Counted from the first letter of the stretch, positions 14,546 through 28,235 are shown. The stretch: 64,000 nt of DNA from Druceiella hillmani (GCA_039881145.1 JAYKKI010000006.1:8254501-8318500), one strand, 5' to 3'. Translations and numbers: made by a program. Notes: generated by a model from the sequence alone, not told the origin.

Positions 14546-15464
14546 GAAAAAAATCGATTAAATTTGTAATTACATGTATTTCTTCTCTTTTTTTAAATTA
14601 GATATTATGAAACGCTTAAATGTATTAATTTTTTCTTCTTAATGATTGATAAAATATTGAACATAACAAATATAGCGACACTAATTAAACAATTGTAGTA
14701 AAAGCTTACATATTCGGGGAGAATTAAAAAAATCTGGCTACAACAATTAACCAATATCTATATACCGTTTCTGTCAGTTCCTATGCATATATTATTATTA
14801 TATTTTGTCAGGTAAATTTACAGCCTGCTCTAATTTTCACATGTTTTGTGTTTTATTGTTTTGTGGATAGTATAATTTTGAATTTACCAACTTCGAACGT
14901 GGAATGAAGGAACATTTTCAATAATATGTTTAGACATCTTTTGCATATTATAATGGAATACTGAAAATATTAATAACGTTCTGAAGATAATAATAAAATA
15001 ATATTTTAGTGTAAAAAATATTATTAAAATTTTTAAGTGTGCAAAATAATATTCTTATATATAGATTTTTTTGTAGGTAATTTTTTTATTTCACATATCG
15101 TACGAGACCAGGCATGATAAAAAATATATTAATTTTCTTAAAGTTTCCTCTGATTTTCCCGTCTAGAAACTTTTCAAACTATTGGCACTTTATTACTAAA
15201 TTAATATTGTTTATTACAATTTCAAATTTCTGTATCAAGTCGTTTCTGAATAAAACCGTTGAGTTCTGAAAAGAACTGTCAGACACACAGACGAACACAT
15301 GAGGGGTTTTATAAGAGAAACCATTTTACAGAATCTTACCTTTGAAAATAATTTGATAAAATATACATTAATTATTGTAAATTAAAACTTATGTACTAGT
15401 GAAAAATATCAGTGCTAATATAATTCAGTTATCCAATTTGAACAGATACATAAGTTATATTTTG

Positions 15465-15466
15465 TA

Positions 15467-15517
<51 letters not shown>

Positions 15518-15538
15518 ACATATATATAATATATATAA
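15465..15538. repeat. (TA)n microsatellite
   Basis: TA repeats upstream of GR gene 1. The paralogous site near 46,070 has only a short atatataatatata remnant. Confidence 0.95.
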
Positions 15539-16290
15539 ATGTAATTTTTGACATTCCGTACATTTAACATTAGTTTTATTACCGTTGCTCGAAAGACAAT
15601 ATCAATAACAAGCTCGCTTCTAATCCCCACCGAACTAAAAAAAATTGTTCATGGACTCATCGTTAGATCTGTATCCACTACCAGGTAAAAATAAGGCATC
15701 GTGTCTAGGTTTCTATATCCTAAAACGAAAAACGAAACACATAAAACCATTCACGTGTCTGTCTGTCCGTCCGTCATAGCGGTTTTACTCCAAGTTAAAC
15801 TAACGTGAAGAAACTGATGTCAGTTGATGCAGAATTTATAATAGATAAATTAAATATATGATGAGGTTAAAAATGTTGTCATCGACATGGCAAAAAGAAA
15901 ATATCTATTTGCACAACAATTTTATCAAACTAGTTACACAACAAGTTTGATAAAAAGTTCAATTTAACAGAATTACACCGCTTATAAACATTATTTTATA
16001 ACAAGAATCGCCACTAAACCGGATTTATCTTTATCATTAATGTTTAAACTAGTCGGGTCAAAAGGACTCAAATACAACAACAGCAGGGTTTAATAATAAT
16101 TATCTGCTAAAATGTCTTGAAATCGCGTTGGTACTGTGTAAAGTCTCAATGCCATTATCGATCTTTTTGATTCAAATATATAACACATAAAAGTATGTAA
16201 ATAAACTTGCTGAAGAAGATTAACACTAACACGTTGAAGGTTCCGTACATATTTAAATTATGTTATAAAACTAATATTCCATTTCATAAT

Positions 16291-19200
16291 TAAAATATAT
16301 TGGTAAGTTTATCTTCCGCAAGCAGGCAGTATCATCCCAAATGAAATTTAGGTGCCATTTTACATTTTTGAGCCCATCGATTGAAATATTATGCTGCAAA
16401 TCGACTTGCAATCTGCGTGTAATTTTTCATGCAAATAAGTTGGTAAAAATTCGGATGCCGATATATGATTAGCATTGTATTTTAAAGTAATTTTTATTTA
16501 TAAGCAATGTCAAAGTCAAGCTTTATAAAGAACTACGAAATTCTAAACTTTTGCGAGTTGGTGCACGCATTCCTATAGTTTTACGTCAAAATTATATTAG
16601 GTCAAGTGTCAGGGTATAGCGAAAAAATCATATAAATACCTTGAACCACATACACTGAGAAGTAGCCAAGAATTAGCAGACTTTAACATTATTACTTGTT
16701 ACCTGCAGGAATTTAAATGGAAAGGAACTTAAATGAAAGTCCAGAGACATTGAAAGAGAACATCAACCCTCTACAAGGGGGGATAGGAACAGCGTTAGCC
16801 CAGTCTTAGACTCAAAGGAAAAGCAATGAATAATGGTAGAAAGATCAAGCGACAGAATTATGAGTATAAAGACAGCTTTGGATGCCCCTTAAATATTATA
16901 TTAATCTGCACTTCTTAAGCGTGCTGCGTACACGAAGAGAAAGAGTGTTTCTGGCAGTACATCCACAAATTATACAGTCTATAGCTATGGAAAAAAGAGA
17001 GCTATCGATAAAGACCTGAATGGACAAAAAAACTACGCTTGATTAAAGCCCGTGGTAACTTGGTATTGGGTATCCTAAATGCCCAAGGGATAACTATCAT
17101 TGATATGGCAATTTAGTTTGATCTACCAATTGTGAATACGAAATGAAAAGTGAGCATCTTATAACATAAGAGAGTGGTAAAATAGTCTTGCAAATAGATA
17201 CACTAAAGATTGCAAGGCCATACGCGGGAAAAACTTTAAAGATTACAAAGTCGCACCCAAGAAAGTTCTAACTACACAACACAAACTACTTATTAAGACT
17301 TTCGTCTTGGTTCTCAAAGTCGTAGCTTGAATCAAAACCACAACCACGCATAAAATGTTATAACATAAGCAAATCTTAAAGTGATACATCTATTGAACAG
17401 ACGAAGAAGTTTATCGAAAACTCAATGGTAAGTTCTGACAGGTTAATACTCAATGAAATTAACTCCATTATTTCTGCCTGAAAACAGATAAGTCCAGGCA
17501 TTTCCAAGGGAAGAGGAATTGATTGCGAGAAAAATGGAGGTGAGAGGAAGGATTGAATGCCAACAAAGCTCCTAGGTTGTGGAATGAAAAACTAAAAGTT
17601 ACACTGAGAAATGAAAAGGGTGCATTTAAAAATGACAGGCTTTTGGATCGGACGCCGATAAGGGTGAATATAAAAAAGCAAAGGAAGTAACATTGGCCTT
17701 CCATTTTATTGTGGCTATTTCAACAGTTGTGTAAATAATTACGTGTAATCTGGAAAAATGTGATTTTCCTTAATCAACAAGAATAATTAAAGTTTATATT
17801 TTGTATGAAATTATGATTATGTTTACATTAGCACCTCTGAAAATAGCCCCAATTGTCAGTTTCGCAACATTTAATGTATTGTCAATTTTCAAATGTCAGA
17901 TCAATTGTCATTAATTCTATTAATTTGCTTCTTTTGTTAAGATTTGTTCATTTTCCAACTAAACATTTGATTTCATAACATCAATATCTTTACTAGAAAG
18001 TTACTCTGTGCACACGTATGCAACAATTAAAATTCAAATGATTTTGTATAGATTTTACGTACTTATCTAGGTCGATTCGTATATATTCACGTTCATGTAT
18101 CGCTAACCTAACTTAGGATTGTCGCCAATATCATCATTGCATTTGGAATACTCTAAAACTGTGTCCAAATATTCATTCGCACTAGAAAATGATAAATTCA
18201 CTAATTCCATTCACGCGTCCACGTTATGCGTCCTTAAATTTTAGAAAAAAATAATCGACAATAACTATCTTTTCAAAAAGATTCAAACATTCTAATTGCA
18301 AATAATGAAAAGGACGAAATAATAATTTACCTAAACTGTAAACGAAACAACATCGTATTAATATTTATTAAAATTTGTTTGCTTGAAAAATCGATGATAG
18401 TGTTTTTTAATCTTATATATTTAAGAAAATTATGAACGTTTAATGTTTTAAAACATGGAAATAATATTTATACTTTGACTTTGAAACAAAATTTTGTTAT
18501 TCTTTTCTTTTTATGTTAAATTATGTAAATGAAAGAGGTAGACATAAAAATAAAATTCACCACCGATCGCTGAAAAGGTTTATGCGATATTACCACATTT
18601 CCTAAGTTTAATAAAATGCAGGTTGATAAATTTCCATGTTAATGACTTATGATAAATTTTTAAGTTTGCACATGATGCAATATTATATATTTGATTGGCA
18701 TTATTTCATGATGATACATACCGTATATGAAATGCGTTTGGTGACTCTCGGTTATTTTTCTTCTATACGATAAATCTATAGTACATTTTTCCATAATAAT
18801 GCTGTTGAGCCGAAGTAGATTTTATAAAGGAGCGCTATAAAATTTGAACAATTTTGGTTTCGATAAGCTTGGTAGCTGTTTGTTTAAGAAAACAATTTTA
18901 TGTAAATTGTACATAAAGAATGTTTCTGAAAAATAAAAAAAGTCTTATATTTAGGATTTCCTTTGATAACTGAACTAGTTTTAATACGACTGTAGATTGA
19001 AATATTTGTCTATTTCAGTGAGTTTATATATTATTTAATTCTAAAATTTATTTGCATTCATTCTGGGAATTGTAGGAATAGTTCAAGGAGTTCCCAGCTG
19101 TATTTTCCCTCACTCTAGTTATAATTTTGCAATGTTTACTCTTCTTCTATAGACCTCGAAAACATATCCAAACCAATATATGTGTAAGTATTTATTAATA

Positions 19201-20509
19201 AATTTATGTTTATTTAACGCCGAGTAACTCTACCATGAAAGATAAATTATTCACAAATTAAATATTGTTCATAAGTTGCCGATTTTCTGTGTTACAAAGA
19301 ATTTAATAAGTTCTAGAAATTAAAAAAATTATACTTTTAAACAGCAAATTTAAACGGTTTTAAAACTGCCAAATGGAAGATATGAAATAATAAAAATGCA
19401 AATACTTTTGCTCTGTTCAACCTGTTTTATTAAATATGAGAAGAATGAATGAAGAAATAAGTTAAAATTTGTTATATTGACTTTTTTAAAATCATTGTTT
19501 AAATTAAAATATATTTGTAAATACATTTTAATTTAAACAATGATATTCAAAAAGTGTACTTGTTCCAAACTTTGACTTTCCGCAAATCTAAAGCAAAAAG
19601 ATTCTAACAGTGGCGCGCAGTGCCTTATAAGCGATTCATTTAAATCGTGCTTTTCAAACGAAATCCACACTTCGATATATTATTTGTAGTTCATACACAT
19701 AAAGTGAGCGTTTCCTGTGTATGAAATTACAAAAACTTTTCGAATATTAAATTAAAATTGATTACGTCACGTCACAACGTCAGTCTTATGGCAAGCTGAG
19801 GCTCGTTAGATTCCCAGCTGTATATCGGTTATATTCACACTGAAACCATGTCGTAATTACCACTTTTCCACACAAGCAATGAATCATTATATTATTATAA
19901 CCATCTTTCTGTCAGTTTATGAAAAATAATTTTAATAGTTGTCCGGTTTTTAAACATGCCTATTTTATTTTGTCAGTGAGTCTTTTACTGTGTTGTTTTC
20001 TTTGTCAATTAAAATTAATATTTTATCAATTTATTTCGTGAAAGTAAAGAATAGACGCTCGAATGTTGCAATGTTGACTGTGTGATTAAGATAGAATTTT
20101 CCAGTTTATCTTTTTGTGAAAAAAAATTGTACTATTGAAAATAGTAAACAGAAACCAATTTTAAAGTTAAATATTCCTAATAAATCTAGTTTACGACATT
20201 TTCACAGTAATTTATACGATAAATATTGGTGGTTAACGGGAAGTTGCATTTCAAATAAAATGTTTTGTTGGCTTTGATTATTATTTAGAACATAATGGAA
20301 TAAAGGTGGTTTTGAGATCTAGGTAATTGACAAATTCGGATAAAAGTACGCTATTTTATCGTGCATAATAAAACTACAAAATTTTGGCTCTTTGCATATG
20401 GACATTTGTATCGACAAACAATAAGTTATTACGAATAGGAAGCACAATGAAAGGGTGGATAGAAATAGATATATTTTAAAGAGGATAATAGCTACCACTG
20501 TATTTTAGG
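16291..20509. other. Intergenic, no gene; possible LINE scraps
   Basis: No intact gene. Around 17,575-17,690 (plus) the frame LWNEKLKVTLRNEKGAFKN weakly recalls the linker before the RT of some LINEs, and 16,640-17,460 is slightly less AT-rich. I would not call an element there. The foldback hairpin at 19,480 is listed separately. Confidence 0.4.
19480..19555. repeat. Foldback hairpin, 37-nt arms with 2-nt loop
   Basis: The arm 19,480-19,516 is the near-exact reverse complement of 19,519-19,555, with a central perfect core atcattgtttaaattaaaat on the left arm and only about four mismatches overall. The loop is GT. Possible readings are a palindromic MITE remnant, a small-RNA precursor or a recent inverted duplication. 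No flanking gene. Confidence 0.7.
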
Positions 20510-22155
20510 TAAACAAGAATCAGCCTTTCGTGGTCACGATGAAAGTAATACTTCAGTAAATCTAGGTAACTACGTGGAGATTTTATTGTTTTTGAGTACC
20601 TACGGTTCAATTGTTGAGACACATCTTCAATCTATTATAACTTCAATGCCATTTGCAGGGCTATCAAGAGAAATTAGCGTAAAAATTGAAGGCGAATTTA
20701 GATGACTTAATTTTTTCGGTGGCTGACGTTATATTTGATGAAAAGATTTAAGAAACTACTCATACCAAATTTATTTCAATAAAGATAGACGAAACGCTGG
20801 ACGTTAGTGGGATGGAATAGCTCAAAACTACAGTAAGGTACCTATAAAATAATGGTATTAAAGAGCATTTTCTTGGTTTCGTAAATGATGGTTGAAAATA
20901 AACAATACAAATATTAAGTGAACATATTTATTGGCAAATTTATAAGTATGATTTCATCAATTAATTAGTAGTGCAATATTAGGACGGTGCACCACTTATG
21001 TCATCGGAGTTAAATGGTGTTCAAATAAAACTAAAATGATACCCATATTCTTAATTCAGTTTTATCAAAGTTTACAAATCATTTTGAGGAGTATAAAACA
21101 TTTTTTGGTCATCTCAACCGATTAGTCTCATTCTTAGTAAATGAAAAACGCGACGTTCAATTTTAGCAGAGATTGAGAATCAACGAATTCCTTCCGTTTC
21201 CATTACAAAGTGGTAAAATATTAGATTTTCTCGTATAGTAAATACTATACATGAATATAGAATAGATTTTATAAGTAAATTTCAGGCCATAAAATCTAAT
21301 TCTGACAGCTGGGACGAAGAGCCTTTTTCATTTGCCGATTTACTTATTGCAAAGATAGAAGACTGACTTTAATTTACAATTAAAAAAATTTTCTAAAATA
21401 CTTGCTCTAAAATATTTGAAAAATTTAACATTTAACCTTGTTCAAAATAAAAAAATAAACACGACATTTTCTCTGAAAACGATAAAAGGTTTCAAAATTT
21501 GGTTTAATACACAGTTTACTTTATAATATCGATGCTGTATTTGCGCAAGTACGGGAAATCGCGGACATTCCAAGAAAGGGGCGAACTAAACTTGAGTCCC
21601 AATAAGTATTGTAGCAGGATATTTAGAAAAATAATAGAAAACAGATTAATGCAAATTAATGACAGGTTTCTGTCATTTGAATCCTTGTCCTTTCTGGAAT
21701 TGTAAAATTCAAATAAACGTCATAAACATAGTGAATAATCCTCCAAAAGTCATTTCCATTCTTTAGATGTTAGTTATCTAAATTTTTTTGATTTTGTACA
21801 ATTAAAAAATGAACTGAAAGTAATCTATCGATCTAGAGAATTTCGCTTTTTGAATATTTCAAATACACCTGAATATATAAAGGAACATTCTTATATGTTC
21901 GATGCATTTTCAGAAACATTTAATATATATAACTTAATTTTAACAACCCGTCTTCTAATACTGCTGTTGAAAGATAATTTTTACTTTAAAACGTATTAAT
22001 ACTCACTACAGAAATACACAAAGCAAACTCATGGAATAACATATAATAGCTGTTGGAAAGAAATTAGTCGCGGATTTAAAAAGAAATCTTCGTTTTACGA
22101 CGATGTTTTAAAAACATTTTTAGTAAAAGAAAGACAGATAGGTTTAGAATAGAAA
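20510..22155 (+). pseudogene. hAT-family transposase relic, DUF4371/ZMYM1-like
   Basis: Plus-strand pieces in order: AFRGHDESNTSVNLGNYVEI (20,524), a SSELNGVQIKLK-like segment (21,000), NIDAVFAQVREIADIPRKGR (21,529), RFLSFESLSFLEL (21,667) and SYMFDAFSETFNIYNLI (21,891). The first is the hallmark SFRGHDE.....GNFLE motif of the ZMYM1-like hAT transposases. Every piece is separated by stops or shifts. The N-terminal zinc finger is not visible. Non-functional. Confidence 0.75.
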
Positions 22156-23039
22156 TAATTTTTTAACCTTTTGAATATATGAATAAATAACAACTGTTAG
22201 CGTAAATGAAATACATACATGTAAATAAAAAATACTAAATAAATAAATATACTAACTAACTCAATTAAAACATAAAACCTATTCTTCCTAAGTATGTACT
22301 TCCTTACAAATACAGGCCGACATACATGGATTTTTTTATTAACAGGGTTTTTTTTTAAACCCATGTAGGGTGCATAATATAGTATGGATGTGGTGATACT
22401 CAGTGTGTTTGTTAGGATTATGATAAGAATATTTCAAATTAACAACATTTATACATTTTGACATATTATATGGAAATTACCGATGGACTACCGTAATCAT
22501 CAGCATAGGTTATGGGATACATTTAAATTCAGTTAAAAATGTTCCACATCCGTGTATAAATAGCTTCGAAATAAATTGATACCATGAACATATATTAATA
22601 GCATAAATCGCCTTCGGTAATTGGTCGTATAAAAATGCCAAGGCGTTTATTTTAAATAGTTCAACAGTGTAATAAAATTAAATAAATCGATTAGTATTTC
22701 TCAAATTTAATGTTTCTTAAAACATCTGACGCAAATATAGAAATATAAATAGGAGTGATAGCAAATTTTAATTTGCAAAATTATCGTTATTTATTAAAAA
22801 AATTCTTAAATTATAGAGGAGACGCCACATATGTTATCTTAAATACGTTTTTTATACTAGGAACTATATAAAATTTGTAGAACTAACTGCTTTCACAAAC
22901 AACAAAAATGTATTATTTCAGTCAAATCTGTAATCTTGCAAGTCAAAATCTACTCATTTCCTCAATAGTAAATTATAAAGGCTCAATAAAAATTATTAAT
23001 AAATTATCAAAATAAGGAGTACGATGAAAAGTTTATGTA

Positions 23040-23988
23040 TCCGTGGTTATTGGCGACTAATGCGTGAAATTATGTGCGAACTCTCGATGGTTCCGGTATC
23101 CTGCGGGTGCTGTGGCGTGGTTCACGACCTTTTTGGTACACAATAATTTAGGGAGGTTGATGAAAAATTGGCTCTCGAACTGGCATTCTTGGCCCCTAGT
23201 TATAATCATAGAGCATCCAAATCTCAATATGCATTTCTTGTAGAGTATCTTCGCTAGTGATTCGGCAGTGATATTGTCCATATGTGCCACTCAGTTGCAT
23301 ATAGTAGCTCGATCAATAATCGCGATCAGGAATTGATTATCGCACGGTGTAACATGAAGTGGTCCAAAGAAATCAAAATTGTTTGAGCGATTAGTTGCTT
23401 TTTGGGTTAGTAACTGTGTTGTTTCTCAGTGAAACTGAGTGTCAATAGGCTTCATAACGTTTCCATACGACTGAGAGTATCAGCGACGAGTTTGCGCCTT
23501 TCGAATAACTCTTAAAATATTTATCTTCTTAAATATTATAAAATATTTATCACCAACAGTTTACGATCGCAGGTGGTTTCTGTTGGGCGAGTATACAATT
23601 TTGGGGAAGTAGGAGGACGTTTATCTCTTCTAATAGATGTATTACTAAAGTTTGGCGCCGGCTGATAGGTGAGGTATATCGGTGAACAGAGCGATTGTTG
23701 TGTTGTACGATAAGTGAGCGGGTAAGGATGCGTTTCAAATGATTGATCCGCTGTTAGTGTCCAAACGACGAATATTTTATCTCTCTTTTCCTTTGCGTTA
23801 TGTAGATATGTATTCAGAGCAGCGCTTATAACAATACTGCATCGGGTAGGTTTTCTCAGTAGTGATGGCTATAAGTAGTGATATTTCAGAGAATTGGCCC
23901 CTAGGATGAGCCTGCTGGTTGCGGCGTTGTTAATGGTCATTTACATGATGGAGAGAGATTTACCTTACCACTATTTTTTTACCGTAGC
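23040..23988 (-). pseudogene. Ty3/gypsy retrotransposon relic: RT tail, RNase H and integrase core
   Basis: Read on the minus strand from high to low coordinates. About 23,850-23,740: NAKEKRDKIFVVWTLTADQS, the connection after reverse transcriptase. About 23,690: TDIPHLSAGA against the RNase H TDAS.AxGAVL motif. About 23,590: TETTCDRKLLVI against the RNase H YSTYDRELLAI motif. About 23,390-23,300: RFDFFGPLHVTP and FLIAIIDRATIC, the integrase core with its first acidic residue. 23,290-23,057: DNITAESLAKILYKKCILRF and QFESQFF. The second catalytic Asp region reads ITRGQ and looks lost. Protease and most of RT are missing. No LTRs found by eye. Confidence 0.7.
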
Positions 23989-26250
23989 ACGGTGGTTCTA
24001 TCCTTAGGTCATAAATTGAAAAATGAGTTCCTTAAATTTTCATTTCTAACTACTTATCTAACTAGTACGATAAAAAACTACTAATATTTCACTTACATTT
24101 TGACCTCTGAAATGCGCGCAACGCGCACTACGTTACGAACCCTCTGCCGCGCGTTTACCAGAGACTCATTTTTTTGATAACATTTCCCGGTATTTGTTTG
24201 TTTATTTGTGTGTTTGTTACATAGAAAGACCAAGGTATATATTACAATATTTAATATATTTTAATTTTATATATTTTGTAGTATTCGTAATATTTTAGTG
24301 CAACGAAAGTTAACTATAATTTGAGATTAAAATGCATAATCTTGATTTCTTTTGTCCTAAAATTTTTAGCAATAATGCAAAATTGCTATGGGTGCTACGA
24401 CTGCTTATATGTATTTCTTTTAAATCTGCGAGATTTTACCAATTTTAATTAAACTATGCTTTTCATTTCAGTTAATACATTGAAGTGCTCCTATAATAGA
24501 ACCTATTTTTTTGACTTTTGGGATTCAGTAAAAGGAACAATACTAAAGAAAAAATGGACGAATTTTACCAAATATTGTTAGAAAATTCCGATATAATGTA
24601 AAGAATACAGACATTAGTCCTTCAGATAAACGTGTCCTTAATTTTTATAAAAGTGCCGGGAAATACTATAAACATATATTGTAAATTTTAATAAATAACT
24701 AGTAACTAGTTTAGTGCTGTGAAATGTATTGAATTGACAACAACTAATGATCAATATAAATCTGAATGAGATTTAGCTCAATCTAGTAGGTCTTTCTCTG
24801 GTCGCGCAAAGAAGGATTTTAGTGATCTTAGCAAAAGATCAAAATATTGACGGTTGACGGAACTATTTCAGGTACACAATTCCGCAGTTAGAGCATTACT
24901 CAACATTTTGCATGCGTCCAATATCAACAAATATTTGTGAGGATGAAGTTTTATCACTTTCGGTGGAGGTTAAGCTTATGAAACATCAATATTTTTTGAC
25001 AATGAACTTTGTTAACATTAAGACGAAAGTTTTTTCTTTATATCAGTATCTTGAAAGCTAAAAAAAGTGTTATCCTAACAACATGATAGTGACGAAATCA
25101 AAAGTCGAGATTGAGTTACAAAATCTGTTAGACAACACAGCTTCGTGGATCTTATAGTCAGAGAAAATTGTTTTAAATAGTATTCCATTAGGGTAAATTA
25201 ATTTGACTTCAATTATCAAATGGTATTTTAACGGTAACGTGGGTCATAGTAAGTACAAATAGTCTGTCATGGATTTTAGTTTTGATGATGATATTAGTTT
25301 ATTTGTAACTTCTTACATTTCTTTGCAGTTAGTGACAAATTCTGACTACGTTTTCAACATCCCGCATTTTTCGCAACTGAATATGATCAATGGTTAAGTT
25401 TATAATAAATTAAGTGGAAAATCATTTATTAGGTATTGGATAAATACTTGCAAAAAGAAAGCGATGAAAATCGTTTTGTATTCGGTATGTCACCTCCACA
25501 CCTCTTCATCTTTCTTATAAAACTGATGGTAATAAATAGCGGGTTAAGAAATGGTACCTTCAAAATCAGTTTATCGTCCGACTAAACTTAATTGTCAATA
25601 AAATACGAGGTGGCGGGAGCGGGGTATCGAACGACGGAAATACTGGGAGAAATAAAATATGTTTGAATGCAAATATTTCATCCAAAATCATGAGCATTAC
25701 CACATATTTAAAAAAGCGTTGTTCTACAATTTTGCAAGCTTTATCATCGGGATACAATATCAACGTAGAGGAATTTAGTAAATATGGTTTGGAAACCGCG
25801 TGACTTTTGGTAGAGGAATATAAATTGTAAAATCTCCAAGCTTCCGTCCATAACGTACTAATGCAGAGCTCATAAATTATAAAGCATGCATCAGTCTCTA
25901 TCGAGGATTTATATGAAGAATCTGCCGAAAGTAATAACAAAATTTAAAGGTATTTAAACAAGACTATGCTCGAAAAATGGCTGGAAAACTCACTATTACC
26001 AATTAAAGGAATATAATCATGTTACAGTCAAATCCCTTAGTTACCAACCTACGGAAGCTTCCCGAAGGAAAAGGGGTTTGTTAAAAATTTAGAAAAACTT
26101 GTTTTTATAAGAATACCTGAGTATACTCATATAATTTTTTTTTGAAAATCAGGGTTTTTCTTCAATTTATATTTATGTTTTTCTTAATGTAATTTTTAGT
26201 TTGAGGATGGTAGATATCACTGTCACTATACTAAATCTATCAGGACCGTG
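23988..26250 (+). mobile_element. Transib DNA transposon relic, copy 1 (RAG1-core related)
   Basis: Plus-strand translation in mixed frames matches Transib transposase in order: GRAKKDFSDLSKRSKY (about 24,800), IELQNLLDNTASWIL (25,100), IIKWYFNGNVGHSKYK (25,215), VTSYISLQLV (25,306), NRFVFGMSPPH (25,470), GGGSGVSNDGNTGRNK (25,608), STILQALSSGYNINVEEF (25,720), then a VHKVLIHG-like segment (25,850). About 200 residues are missing between LQLV and RFVFG, and several stops occur. In KWYFNG the catalytic Asp of the usual KWxxDG motif reads Asn. The left end starts CACGGTGGTTCTATCC at 23,988; a candidate right end is the complement of CACGGTCCTGATAG ending at 26,250. I could not confirm a 5-bp target duplication. 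Confidence 0.75.
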
Positions 26251-26298
26251 ACATTAAACTTCTTTACCGTGGCAAAAAGGCAGTGATTTCAACAAATA

Positions 26299-26800
26299 TT
26301 AAACTGCAGCTTGTTTTGTCAATGTAATTTTTTGGACTTTCATGAACAACCATAATATGTTGCATTTTCTTGCGTCGGCTTCAAATCTTGGGTAATAATA
26401 ATAGCGCGATGTGTTTGGTTTAGTTCGTGGCTTTGACAGTGATCGGTTGTGCAGACTGGGTTTTGATGGACTGCGGAACTGCAATCGATATCGAGTTGAA
26501 TTACGGCGAGGATGATAGTCGTGTTTTAATCTCAACTTGAATTCCGCAATATTAGGTGAAAGTCTACCGAGCTCATTCAGCAGGAACTGGTTACATGTAG
26601 CAATCATTGTGGGAGAATGTGGCTGTTTAGCATCTGAAGACAATTCTTGTGTCTGCTTGAGAATTTTGTCAGAGTGGTGGAGGGCCCTGTAATAATATGC
26701 TTTTGAAAATGTTGTTGCTGACTTTATGAGATCGCTCTCGGTTGGTAGTCGATTCAGCTATAGGAATCATAATGTCTTCTCAGGAACTTAGTCTTAAGCG
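26299..26800 (-). pseudogene. Ty3/gypsy gag fragment
   Basis: The minus-strand frame 26,643-26,299 encodes a basic Ser/Arg-rich stretch (RRNSTRYRLQFRSPSKPS) ending in YYYYPRFEADARKCN, which resembles the CxYHxxFGxxARKC motif near the end of insect Gag proteins. It lies in the right order and strand to be the 5' part of the element whose pol remnants are at 23,040-23,988. The Transib copy sits between them. Confidence 0.55.
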
Positions 26801-28235
26801 ATATCATCGTTCCGCTGATCGTCCATTTTCGTGTCAAATGTTATTTTTTGGAACTATCATTTCTTGCGCTTTCTTTATACAGCGAGATGAGGTGGTTGTT
26901 GATAATGCTTAAACCTCTGTATTGCCCTTTAATTTGGTAAGGCTGTCACTGATTTGTTTGACGTTCTGCTTTCAAGTTATTTTTTATTTGAAGCACTTGC
27001 TGTGAGCTTTTTATTTTGATATCGTTGTTTTCTGACACAAAACAGTCGAACAAGAGGCGTGATCCGTCTATTCAGAATGGTAATATTCTTGTAGCCAGCG
27101 AAACGCTAACAACTTTTGGTCCTATTTTCAGTGGTGTAGTAGTCTGTAACTTTTGTTTACGTTATCTCTTAATACTCTGTTTTTTAACGACAGAAAACTT
27201 AAATTTGTAAGTTTAAGTTATCAATCAAAATTTATATTTAAGGGACGAAAACCAATATAAACTTTAATCCCTTTTAAACGTTTTAAATATATCTACAATC
27301 GTGATATTTTCAAATTTTATATAACGTCAGGTAATGGAATAACTGATAAAAAATTGTTAAAAATATTAAAAAATTTTAAGGGGTTACTGAATTCTAGCAA
27401 AAATGTCACTGACAACAAATATTAATACAGATTTTAAAAAATTATTAATCTAGTAATAACAAAAAAAATATATTATAATTTAACATATTAAACCTGACGA
27501 AAGAATAAAACTGGTCAATATTTCTCGTTTGATAAGTTATTGAAATATTTGTTTTAAATGTACAAATATTTCAATAAATTTAAATTTGAAGAGTAAATTA
27601 TTATATTGATTTTTAATTATGGTGATTAATCTATACATATTAAAAATATTGGCCTTTGTAATCTTAGAAATCACCATTTTTAGACAAATGTCTAGTAAAT
27701 ACTGGAATTTTTTAAGTTAGAAATAAAATGCAAAATTGGTTGTTTCTTTTATCCTAACAATACTTGAGACATTTTTCTAAAAAAAACTACAATGTAGTCA
27801 CAATGTATTTGTGACAGCGAGTTTGTCGCTCATTTTAAAGAAACTATATATAAATTGGGAGTAATCTTGGTATAAAATATGTAGACGAAAAAAAGGTGAG
27901 TTTTGATAATCTTGAGTGAAATATATAAAAAAAATTGTAATGAAAGTTGGATAAAAAGTTACTCTGTCTCAAAATGTTGGCTAAAAAAATTAAATGTTAA
28001 AAACTAACATCGAACAAAATCAAATGTACATATCCTCAAGAATAAATTTTATCACCAAAATACTTTAGGGTTTAATAAGAATTTTGGGACATGTTACCGT
28101 AAATGTGTGCAAATACAACCTCCACTGAATTTCATTGCAAAACGTTTTTTTATAATTGGTTTATGTAGTAGTCTTCTTATGTTTAATATTCATGTTATTA
28201 TCAAACGAAAAAAAGATAATTATATTAAGTTATTA

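Larger units (their letters stand above)
6570..16290. repeat. Segmental duplication, unit 1
   Basis: Alignable in direct orientation with about 35,960-47,140. Anchors outside the exons include the left edge (caaacagacaca, then gaaggtttc), 7,071-7,300, 8,760-9,800, 11,460-11,640, 12,820-13,150, 14,280-14,545, 15,550-15,790 and 16,080-16,260. Similarity covers introns and both flanks, so this was duplication of genomic DNA, not retroposition. Private to this unit are about 400 bp near 9,840-10,210, a LINE relic at 10,690-11,230 and about 1.1 kb at 11,650-12,810 in which I recognise nothing. Confidence 0.85.

Noticed and set aside
25566..25940. 124-codon minus-strand frame
   Set aside because: Opposite strand of the Transib relic; the plus strand carries the recognisable transposase motifs.
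26250..26271. Alternative Transib right end at ttaccgtg (26,264-26,271)
   Set aside because: Matches the left terminus less well beyond the heptamer than the end at 26,250. Neither gives a target duplication, so the border stays uncertain.
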